The position numbers and the translations under genes were made by a program. From Granulicella sp. (GTDB taxonomy: Bacteria > Acidobacteriota > Terriglobia > Terriglobales > Acidobacteriaceae): a stretch of 64,000 nt of DNA. The DNA lies in the NCBI GenBank assembly GCA_027450185.1, contig DAIDKF010000009.1, forward strand, positions 1-64,000. The letters are read 5' to 3'. Of this stretch, positions 15,993 to 22,650 are shown one piece after another. The notes under the pieces were generated by a model that saw only the letters and a list, made by a program, of their open reading frames with translations, was not told where the DNA came from and did no database searches. The number at the start of each line of letters is the position of its first letter. Within the stretch, counting starts at the first letter, position 1.

Positions 15993-17447
15993 ATGGCACG
16001 AGTCGTCGTTTTAGGAGCGGGGGTTGCTGGCCATACGGCAGCCTCCTACTTGCGGACGTGGCTGGATACGTCACACGAGGTGGTGGTCGTTTCGCCAATC
16101 TCCCACTACAACTGGATTCCATCGAACATATGGGTGGGCGTGGGGTTGATGACGGAGAAACAGGTCACGTTCCCACTGGCGCCGGTGTATCAACGCGCCG
16201 GCATACGCTTTGAGCAGGGACGCGCCGTGGAGATCCATCCGGAAGGAAACACCGACAGCGGCACTCCGTTTGTGGTTGTGGAGAAGAGGCGAACCGGCCA
16301 GGAGCCCGAGCGTATTCCGATCGAATACGACTACCTGATTAATGCGACCGGGCCGAGGTTGAACTTTGCAGCGACGGAAGGTCTTGGGCCGGAGAAGTTT
16401 ACGGTCTCGGTGTGTACGGCCGATCATGCGAGCAAGGCTGCACAACGATTTCTTGAGCTGGTGGAACGGATGAAGCAGGGCGAACACTGCCGCTTTGTGA
16501 TCGGCACAGGCCACGGACAGTGCACCTGCCAGGGCGCCGCGTTCGAGTACGTCGTGAACCTGGAGTTTGAACTGGGACACCATGGCGTGCGCGATAAGGC
16601 CGAGGTCATCTTTCTGACCAACGAGTACGAGCTCGGCGACTTCGGAATGGGCGGCGCGTTCATCCGCCGCAATGGATACATCACCCCAACCAACATCTTC
16701 ACTGCGTCGGTGATGGCCGAACGCAATATTCTTGCGGTTACACGCGCCCACGTGCGGAAGGTCGAGGAGGGGAAGCTGACCTACGAGACGCTGGATGGCG
16801 AAGAACACGAGTTGACCTTCGATATGGCGATGCTGCTGCCGCCGTTTGCAGGCGTGGGATTGCAGGCCTTTGACCGCGCGGGCCAGGATATTACCTCGCG
16901 CATGTTCGCGCCAAATGCGTTCATGAAGGTCGATGCCGACTACACACAAAAACCGTATGAGCAATGGAAGGCAGCGGACTGGCCGCACACCTACCAGAGT
17001 CCCGTGTATCCGAACGTCTTCGCGGCAGGGATTGCGTTCGCGCCGCCGCACCCGATCTCGCGGCCACACATCAGTACGAAGGGGACGCCGATCTTTGCGA
17101 CCGCGCCGCGCACCGGCCAGCCGTCGGCCACGATTGGGCGCGTGGTGGCGCGCAGCATTGCGGACAAGATCACCGGGAAACAAGGCCCACTGCACGCGGC
17201 ATCGATGGCGGAACTGGGCGCTGCGTGCGTGGCGTCTTCCGGCGCAAGCCTGCTCAAGGGCACGGCCGCATCGATGACCGTCTATCCCATCGTGCCGGAC
17301 TATGAGCGCTATCCGAAGTACGGCCGCGACCTCAAGTACACGACCGGAGAGATTGGGCTGGCCGGCCATTGGATCAAGCTGATGCTGCACTACATGTTTC
17401 TCTACAAGGCGCAAATGCGCCCGGGATGGAGACTGATCCCGGAGTAG
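15993..17447 (+). CDS. Sulfide:quinone oxidoreductase-like flavoprotein
   Basis: 484 residues. The N-terminal MARVVVLGAGVAGHTAASYL is the FAD-binding Rossmann motif (GAGVAG). A second nucleotide fold and the VYPNVFAAGIAFAPPHPISR segment are the two-dinucleotide-binding landmarks. Overall order and the HYNWIPSNIWVGVG segment match the SQR/FCSD flavoprotein family. Candidate redox Cys residues are in VSVCTADH, GQCTCQGA and GAACVASSG. The C-terminus with KLMLHYMFLYKAQMRPGW suits membrane-surface attachment. Sulfide oxidation to the quinone pool is the family reaction, but many members have other substrates. I chose ATG 15993; the frame extends 27 codons upstream without a recognisable start. Confidence 0.8.
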   Translation: MARVVVLGAGVAGHTAASYLRTWLDTSHEVVVVSPISHYNWIPSNIWVGVGLMTEKQVTFPLAPVYQRAGIRFEQGRAVEIHPEGNTDSGTPFVVVEKRRTGQEPERIPIEYDYLINATGPRLNFAATEGLGPEKFTVSVCTADHASKAAQRFLELVERMKQGEHCRFVIGTGHGQCTCQGAAFEYVVNLEFELGHHGVRDKAEVIFLTNEYELGDFGMGGAFIRRNGYITPTNIFTASVMAERNILAVTRAHVRKVEEGKLTYETLDGEEHELTFDMAMLLPPFAGVGLQAFDRAGQDITSRMFAPNAFMKVDADYTQKPYEQWKAADWPHTYQSPVYPNVFAAGIAFAPPHPISRPHISTKGTPIFATAPRTGQPSATIGRVVARSIADKITGKQGPLHAASMAELGAACVASSGASLLKGTAASMTVYPIVPDYERYPKYGRDLKYTTGEIGLAGHWIKLMLHYMFLYKAQMRPGWRLIPE

Positions 17448-17486
17448 CCACGCAGCATATCGACGAGTGAAGCTATCGAAAGGACC

Positions 17487-17642
17487 GTGCAGGCTGTGGG
17501 AGAGATCAATACCAACGTATACGCAACGCAACCAACGCGCTTCACGCTGTTCATGCGGACGTTTATCCCCTGGCAGTTGTGGCGATTTGCAAGCATCAAC
17601 CTGAGGATGATGATGTTGATCGGCAGGGAGAAGCGCAAATAG
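17487..17642 (+). CDS. 51-residue GTG-start membrane-surface protein
   Basis: A small frame opens with GTG four bases after an AAAGGA Shine-Dalgarno and runs 51 codons to TAG, 39 bp after the SQR-like gene on the same strand. The C-terminal half, TRFTLFMRTFIPWQLWRFAS then INLRMMMLIGREKRK, is aromatic-rich and amphipathic with a basic tail, a convincing protein-like composition. I recall similar short tails beside SQR-type genes but cannot verify it here. Likely a membrane-associated partner of the flavoprotein. Confidence 0.6.
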   Translation: MQAVGEINTNVYATQPTRFTLFMRTFIPWQLWRFASINLRMMMLIGREKRK

Positions 17643-17732
17643 GCGCGGCAGATCCGGAGGCTGGAATGCGCGCGGAACCATCGTGGGCAACGGCCATGGA
17701 GCTATTGCCCAGGACCGTAGATCCGCACAACG

Positions 17733-18449
17733 TTATTCCGGTTCGGCGAGCGCGATGGCCCTCGGGAACAGCACGTTGTTTTCAAGGTGGACGTGGCGAT
17801 GGGTAAGCCGCTCGAAGTCGGCGAGCGTTGTGTAGAGGGCGTGGTAGGTGGGGCAGGCTCCCTCGGGTAATTCAAAATTGTGGGTGAGCTGACGAATCGA
17901 CGCCAGGGCGCCGCCTACGATGTCGTGCTCGGCCATCATGGTTGCGATGGGATGAGCGACGCTGCCGAAGAAGGCGTAGGGCCTGGGCGCACCAGCCTGA
18001 TGTGCCCGCTCCAGCGAGACGATGTAAGGGAAGAGAACTTTTTCCTCCTTGTCCATGTGCGGCATCATCTCGTCGGCAACCTGCTGGACGAGAGCTTCGA
18101 CTTGAGACAACTCAGGATGGTTTGCTCCGTGACGGTTCCGCACCTTGTACGAGAGCGCATCCAGACGCGCAAGTTCGGTGCGCGTAGGCGCATGGCATTG
18201 GTGGACGATGTGCTCGACAAGGTCGGAGCAGGAGCGGGTAGTCCAGGGTTCGACGGGCTCGGGGGCTGCCTGCTCGGCCTTCGCCAGCATATCGAGCACC
18301 TGTGTGAGCGAGATCTGCTGCTCATTGCAGACCTGCTCGAGCGGCTTTCTTCCACCGCAGCAATAGTCAATTCCAAAGCTCTCGAACACCCGCACGGAAG
18401 ATGGTTGTTCAATGGCCAGATCGCGAACTTGTTTTACGGCAGTCTGCAT
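17733..18449 (-). CDS. ric: Di-iron iron-sulfur cluster repair protein (Ric/ScdA/YtfE)
   Basis: 238 residues. The N-terminal ScdA domain has FGIDYCCGGRKPLEQVC (residues ~25-41). The hemerythrin-like domain has the metal-ligand His/Glu set: VEHIVHQCHAPTR, MMPHMDKEEKVLFPYI, MMAEHDIVGGAL and RHVHLENNVLFPRA. Repairs Fe-S clusters damaged by NO or oxidants, cytoplasmic. The start at 18449 begins at the conserved core; the frame extends 23 codons further. A GTGAC-N4-GTTCC dyad lies 48-61 bp upstream. It belongs with the PAS, hemerythrin, radical SAM and nnrS genes around it. Confidence 0.92.
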   Translation of the reverse strand: MQTAVKQVRDLAIEQPSSVRVFESFGIDYCCGGRKPLEQVCNEQQISLTQVLDMLAKAEQAAPEPVEPWTTRSCSDLVEHIVHQCHAPTRTELARLDALSYKVRNRHGANHPELSQVEALVQQVADEMMPHMDKEEKVLFPYIVSLERAHQAGAPRPYAFFGSVAHPIATMMAEHDIVGGALASIRQLTHNFELPEGACPTYHALYTTLADFERLTHRHVHLENNVLFPRAIALAEPE

Positions 18450-18494
18450 GGGTATGTCCTCATCGACAACACTAGAGGAATGCAAGACGGAACT

Positions 18495-18510
18495 CAGTGA
18501 CTTAAGTTCC
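18495..18510. promoter_or_regulatory. CRP/FNR-like operator candidate upstream of ric
   Basis: CAGTGACTTAAGTTCC contains GTGAC-TTAA-GTTCC (18497-18510), centred at 18503.5. A TAGTGT box sits on the minus strand at 18474-18469, placing the centre at about -41.5 relative to the inferred start of transcription. The 14-mer CAGTGACTTAAGTT differs by one base from the copy at 21146-21159 between the radical SAM gene and nnrS. It sits inside a wider GGAACT...AGTTCC repeat (18489-18510). Confidence 0.5.
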
Positions 18511-18520
18511 CACCGCAAAA

Positions 18521-18540
18521 AAGATTTTCAGGATCATCTT
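18521..18540. promoter_or_regulatory. NsrR-like dyad candidate upstream of ric
   Basis: AAGAT at 18521-18525 and ATCTT at 18536-18540 bracket ten bases; the right half reads CATCTT. The outer half-sites resemble NsrR boxes (AAGATG...CATCTT), which control NO-repair genes elsewhere. Only the outer bases match, so this is weak. Confidence 0.25.
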
Positions 18541-18552
18541 GCGGACGAACGC

Positions 18553-18584
18553 TCCCCGGTTGCAGTCGTAGTTGCAACCGGGGA
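18553..18584. terminator. Strong hairpin between PAS gene and ric
   Basis: A perfect 12-bp stem, TCCCCGGTTGCA paired with TGCAACCGGGGA, encloses an 8-nt loop. It lies 55 bp beyond the stop of the PAS gene on its strand. No T-run follows on either strand, so this is a Rho-type or stabilising hairpin rather than a classical intrinsic terminator. It probably separates the PAS transcript from ric. Confidence 0.5.
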
Positions 18585-18638
18585 ACATTCGGGCGTGCGG
18601 GTATGCGACTGGCTACAGTTATCGTGCAGTGCGGCAAC

Positions 18639-19070
18639 CTACGATGCGGGCCTGGCTTCCAGCTCGGCCAACCGTTTGCGGAGGCTGCGCTCTTCGTTGA
18701 AGCGCGCGGTGTCATCGCGAATCACGGCGACGATGCCGGTTATGGCGTGCGTATCGGAGTGCAGCAACGCTACGGTGAAGGCGATGGACAACGCGCGACC
18801 GTCCTTATGCACGGCGGGCACACGCAGCAGATCGTTGCCGTAGCGCGTCTGGCCGGTCTGCATGGTCTTGTGATAGCCGTCCCAGTGACGCTGCTGCAGG
18901 CGTTGCGGGATGATTAAATCCAGCGACTGGCCAAGCGCTTCACTTTGGGTAAAGCCGAAGATGCGCTCTGCCGCCGGGTTCCACAACGTGATCGCACCGT
19001 TCGGGTCTGCGACGATGATCGCATCGCCGATGGATGAAACCAATTGCTCGAAATCAATGTTTGCTGGCAT
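18639..19070 (-). CDS. Single PAS-domain protein, possible heme sensor
   Basis: 143 residues, essentially one PAS domain: FEQLVSSIGDAIIVADPNGA, LWNPAAERIFGFTQSEALGQ, then IIPQRLQQRHWDGYHKTMQT. His62 in QQRHWDGY sits where FixL-type PAS domains carry the proximal heme His (RSRHDSYI). The C-terminal core has VPAVHKDGRALSIAFTVALL. A short coiled helix (EERSLRKRLAELEARP) ends the protein; there is no kinase, cyclase or HTH output domain. It may be a gas- or redox-sensing adaptor. I chose ATG 19070 (GGGAG ten bases upstream); the longer frame to 19292 encodes non-conserved residues. Heme binding is inference. Confidence 0.75.
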   Translation of the reverse strand: MPANIDFEQLVSSIGDAIIVADPNGAITLWNPAAERIFGFTQSEALGQSLDLIIPQRLQQRHWDGYHKTMQTGQTRYGNDLLRVPAVHKDGRALSIAFTVALLHSDTHAITGIVAVIRDDTARFNEERSLRKRLAELEARPAS

Positions 19071-19355
19071 AAGCGTGGCATCTCCCTGGAGCGATTGAAG
19101 ATCGGCATCAGGCGGCGCAGGGCCCTGATACGGCGAAGGAAAGCGCGAGGCACCGGGCCGCACGCCATCACCATGACGGCCGAGGACAGATGCCCTTGAT
19201 GGAATGAGTGTACGTCGAGCAAAGGAGGCGTGCTGTGACTTTAGTCGCAGGCCCGCCACAATCGCTGGAGCCCGGAATCTTGCGCGGAACACGCTTCAAC
19301 ATCACGTATCGTATTACGTCGTTGAGGGCTTGCAGAGAGATACCTTCGCTGCATG

Positions 19356-19892
19356 CTACTTGCGCCGTGCGCTGAACTCGTCTCCCATGCAGGCGATCGC
19401 TTCGCTGCTCAATACCTGCGCAGCATGCGGAAATACAATCGTCTCTTCGATGTGGATGTGCTCGGCATAGAGCTGCTTCAGCTCGCGCGTTTGGGACACA
19501 AGTCGTTCCTCATCATTGACCTCGAGCACACCGGCGGAGATCCACGCCGTGTAGAGCCAGTCCACGGATTGGTGGAGGTCCTCGGCATGACGATGGTCGC
19601 CTTCGAGGCGATCGATCACGTCCATGCTGTCCATGGGAGGCTCGGCACGCAAACGCGGGAAGAGCGACTGTTCTTCATCGGCCGAATGCCGCTGGCCGCC
19701 GACATGGAAGTAGCGCAACGCAGCCTGCACGGCGGACTGCTCCTCCTCGGTCAGGCTTCGCCTGCGCGCGCGGCCAGCCACCAGGAAGAGAATGTCGAGG
19801 AAGTGCTCAATCCTCCGATGGCAGTCCTTGAGCATACCAATTGGGTCAGTGAATCCGCTGTCTGGTTTCGCACCGATCTGTATGGCCATCAT
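19356..19892 (-). CDS. Hemerythrin HHE-domain protein
   Basis: 178 residues, four-helix hemerythrin-like bundle. Ligand motifs in order: LKDCHRRIEHFLDIL, HVGGQRHSADEEQSLFPRL, LEGDHRHAEDLHQSV and YAEHIHIEETIVFPHA, which give the H-HxxxE-H-HxxxE pattern of a di-iron site. Likely binds oxygen or NO, or stores iron in the cytoplasm. GAGAGG precedes the first of two adjacent ATG codons; either may be used. It follows the radical SAM gene on the same strand after 71 bp, so they are probably one transcript. Confidence 0.88.
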   Translation of the reverse strand: MMAIQIGAKPDSGFTDPIGMLKDCHRRIEHFLDILFLVAGRARRRSLTEEEQSAVQAALRYFHVGGQRHSADEEQSLFPRLRAEPPMDSMDVIDRLEGDHRHAEDLHQSVDWLYTAWISAGVLEVNDEERLVSQTRELKQLYAEHIHIEETIVFPHAAQVLSSEAIACMGDEFSARRK

Positions 19893-19963
19893 TCACCTCT
19901 CTCCCTTTGATTGTCATTGATCATTGAGACTTCGAGCATCCATCGTTTGTTGTGACGGCATCA

Positions 19964-21112
19964 TCATGCACCCTGCAAGACATGAAGCGTGGAGGCCTGC
20001 TTGAGAGCTGGCGGCGGCGCAACATAGCCCTTGGGAATGTAGGAGCAGCAGGGTTCCTCGGCATTCGGGTTTCCGGTCAGCGCATAGGCACGCGACCGCG
20101 ATCCTCCGCAGATCTCCTTGAACTCGCAGGCGCCGCATTTGCCCTCCAGCCTGGAGGTGTCGCGGAGGCTCAGAAAGAGTGGCGACTCGCGATAGATGGA
20201 GGCGAGTGCGTGCTGGCGGATGTTGCCTGCGCCAAGCGGCAGGAAGCCGCTCGGGTAGACATCTCCGGTGTGCGAGATGAAGACGAATCCCTTGCCGTCA
20301 TTGAGGCCACGCGGCGCGCGGCCAATTGCGTCGGCGGACTTCTCCGATGTTGCTGCGGAGTCGACGCCAGCCTTGCGCTCAGCGACTCGCTGCTGCAGAA
20401 GATAGCGGCGATAGTGCTGCGCCTCGGTTGTCTTGATATCAAAGCCTGCGGTCTTCGAGAGGGCATAGATGGTGGCGAAGATCTGCTCGAACTCGTCGGC
20501 GCTGAGCAGGTCATGGAGTTTTCCGCGGCCAGTGGGGACCAGGAAGAAGACGCTCCATAACGTGATGTTGAGGCTCTCCAACAGCGCGACCATGGCATCG
20601 ATCTCCGCGATGTTGCGGCGGCTGAAGGTGGTGTTGATCTGCACTGGCAGCCCAATTTCATTGGCCCAGCGAATCGCGTCCAGCGTACGCGCGAAGGAGC
20701 CGGACATTCCCCGGAAAGCGTCGTGCGTCTCGGCGCAGGCTCCATCCATGCTCACGGCCAGACGCGCGAGACCGGCTTCCTTCAGGCGAATCACCATCTC
20801 CCTTGTCAGCAGCGGAGTTGCGCTTGGAGTGAGCGAGACGCGAACACCCACGGTGTTGGCGTGACGAATCAGATCGAACAGGTCGGGGCGCTTGAGCGGG
20901 TCGCCACCGGTGAGTACGAACACGGGAATCTTCATGGCGGAGATCTGATCGATGAGATGCTTGCCTTCCTCGGTGCCAAGTTCCATCGGATGGCGGTCAG
21001 GCTGAGCAGAGGCGCGGCAATGCACGCAGGCAAGATCGCAGGCCTGCGTGACCTCCCAGATCGCGATGAAGGGACGTTCGTTGAAGTCGACAGTGTGGAC
21101 GAGCGGATTCAT
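19964..21112 (-). CDS. Radical SAM/SPASM enzyme (TIGR04053-like, NirJ/AhbD relative)
   Basis: 382 residues. The radical SAM cluster motif is CDLACVHC (Cys25, Cys29, Cys32), with FVLTGGDPLKRPDL (SAM-binding GGDP) next. The C-terminal SPASM region has CGACEFKEICGGSRSRAYAL and a final CC pair in AEEPCCSYIP for an auxiliary 4Fe-4S cluster. The closest functional relatives by layout are NirJ and AhbD, which modify heme side chains, and the TIGR04053 group found with NnrS-type genes; the actual substrate is unknown. ATG 21112 follows a TATAGT box so closely that the mRNA may be leaderless. It is divergent from nnrS across a shared 22-bp dyad. Confidence 0.85.
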   Translation of the reverse strand: MNPLVHTVDFNERPFIAIWEVTQACDLACVHCRASAQPDRHPMELGTEEGKHLIDQISAMKIPVFVLTGGDPLKRPDLFDLIRHANTVGVRVSLTPSATPLLTREMVIRLKEAGLARLAVSMDGACAETHDAFRGMSGSFARTLDAIRWANEIGLPVQINTTFSRRNIAEIDAMVALLESLNITLWSVFFLVPTGRGKLHDLLSADEFEQIFATIYALSKTAGFDIKTTEAQHYRRYLLQQRVAERKAGVDSAATSEKSADAIGRAPRGLNDGKGFVFISHTGDVYPSGFLPLGAGNIRQHALASIYRESPLFLSLRDTSRLEGKCGACEFKEICGGSRSRAYALTGNPNAEEPCCSYIPKGYVAPPPALKQASTLHVLQGA

Positions 21113-21143
21113 AGAACTATAAGACCGCAACCACGCTATGGTG

Positions 21144-21165
21144 CGCAGTGACATAAGTTACTGCG
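21144..21165. promoter_or_regulatory. CRP/FNR-like operator between radical SAM gene and nnrS
   Basis: A 22-bp imperfect dyad with CGCAGT/ACTGCG ends and core GTGAC-ATAA-GTTAC (21148-21161), centre 21154.5. On the plus strand a TAGCGT box at 21184-21189 puts it at -41.5 for nnrS. On the minus strand TATAG(T) at 21121-21116 puts it at about -43 to -45 for the radical SAM gene. It shares CAGTGACWTAAGTT with the ric upstream site. One site could serve both divergent genes. Confidence 0.55.
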
Positions 21166-21206
21166 GCTGCGATTGACGCTGACTAGCGTTGAGGGTGGAG
21201 GCAGTG

Positions 21207-22541
21207 ATGAGAGACGGCGCAGAGATCTCCACGCAGACCATGGTCGCTCGCGAACGGCAGAAGAGCCTGATGCTTCGTGCCTGGATTGGGAGTGGACTCT
21301 TCTTTATGGCGCTGCCCGGCACGTTGCTGGGCTTCTCCAACCTGATGGCCATTGCAACACATCACGGACTCGGCACGATTCCGGCTGCATGGATACAAGG
21401 CCATGGCCACGCGCAGATGTTTGGATGGATTGGGAGCTTTATCCTCGGCATCGGCTTCTATTCGCAGCCAGCGCATGGCCGTTCAGTGATACGGCTGCCG
21501 CTCTGGTGCTACGCGCTGTGGAGTACTGGCGTCGGGATGCGCTGGGTTGCAGGCATCTATGGCTGGCACTGGCGCATGCTCTATCCGTTGTCTGCTGGAT
21601 TTGAGTTGATTGCGGTGCTGCTTTTTCTCTTCGCTGCTTCGCACCATAAGCTGCCTGAAGGAACCAGGGGCGAACGCACGAAGCCTCCGATGGAACTATG
21701 GATGGTATCGGTGCTGCTGGGAACAGCGGGGCTTGCAGTAGCGGTCGTCTTCAATTTTGCCGAATGCGTCCACCTGGCGGCGAGTGGCAACGCTCGCGCA
21801 TTTCCGTACTCGCTCGATCAGAAGTATCTGGTGCTGACGGCGTGGGGATTTCTGGTGCCGGTGGTGTGGGGATTTTCTGCTCGCTGGTTGCACTCGTTCC
21901 TGGCCATCTCCACGCCCAACACCCGGATCATGGCCTACGCGTTGGAGCTGGATGTCGTCGGAGTTCTCTTCGGTGTTGCAGGGTGGGCCATCGCCGCGAC
22001 AATCGTGTTGGCTGCAGGCGCAGTCACTGTCGTCTTTGCGCTGCACCTGACGCAACGGCCTCATGGAAAGCCGAAAGTTATCGGCATCCATCCAAGCTTC
22101 CCGACGTTTGTACGCAGCGCGTATGCGTGGCTGGTGATTGCCGGGTCGATGAGCGTGTGGGCAGCAGTTGCGGATCATCACGGCGGCATCTGGGGTGCGT
22201 CTCGCCATGCGCTGACCGTGGGTTTTGCCGCCACGATGGTCTTCGCCATCGGGCCACGGATTCTGCCTCACTTCGCCGGCATCTATAGCATCTACAGCAA
22301 GCGATTAATGTTCCTCTGCCTGCTTCTGCTCCAGACTGGCTGCCTGCTGCGTGTTGCTTCTGAGCCGCTGGCCTATGAAGGCTTTTTCAACTTTGCATGG
22401 AAGGTGCTGCCCGTCTCCGGCACGCTGGAGTTGAGTGCCGTTCTTCTGTTCGCGCTCAATCTGCTACTCACCTTCGCGCTGGGACGCTCGTCGTTTTCGG
22501 CAGGTGCCCCGAACCACGCGGGGGCAGCAGAAGCCGCTTAG
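21207..22541 (+). CDS. nnrS: NnrS family membrane heme-copper protein
   Basis: 444 residues, about 12 membrane helices. Typical NnrS features include WIQGHGHAQMFGWIGSFILG (His-rich helix pair), GFSARWLHSFL, RHALTVGFAATMVFAIGPRI and ILPHFAGIYSIYSKRLMF. Founding members are co-regulated with denitrification genes and lower toxicity of NO and dinitrosyl iron complexes. ATG 21207 has GGAGG five bases upstream; a TTG 18 bases earlier is less likely. It is divergent from the radical SAM gene. The usual denitrification genes are absent here, which suggests a detoxification role. Confidence 0.92.
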   Translation: MRDGAEISTQTMVARERQKSLMLRAWIGSGLFFMALPGTLLGFSNLMAIATHHGLGTIPAAWIQGHGHAQMFGWIGSFILGIGFYSQPAHGRSVIRLPLWCYALWSTGVGMRWVAGIYGWHWRMLYPLSAGFELIAVLLFLFAASHHKLPEGTRGERTKPPMELWMVSVLLGTAGLAVAVVFNFAECVHLAASGNARAFPYSLDQKYLVLTAWGFLVPVVWGFSARWLHSFLAISTPNTRIMAYALELDVVGVLFGVAGWAIAATIVLAAGAVTVVFALHLTQRPHGKPKVIGIHPSFPTFVRSAYAWLVIAGSMSVWAAVADHHGGIWGASRHALTVGFAATMVFAIGPRILPHFAGIYSIYSKRLMFLCLLLLQTGCLLRVASEPLAYEGFFNFAWKVLPVSGTLELSAVLLFALNLLLTFALGRSSFSAGAPNHAGAAEAA

Positions 22542-22650
22542 CAAGATGATCCGCTCCTTGTTGAGAAGAGGGTGCGGACGGAATCCATCACCCTTCCGTG
22601 TGGTTCCTCTCAAAGCGAATCGATGGACCGGGTGCGCTAGGTGGTTGATC

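Noticed and set aside
16071-17690. 539-codon frame antisense to the SQR-like gene
   Set aside because: No domain, His/Arg-rich; the sense frame carries FAD-binding motifs.
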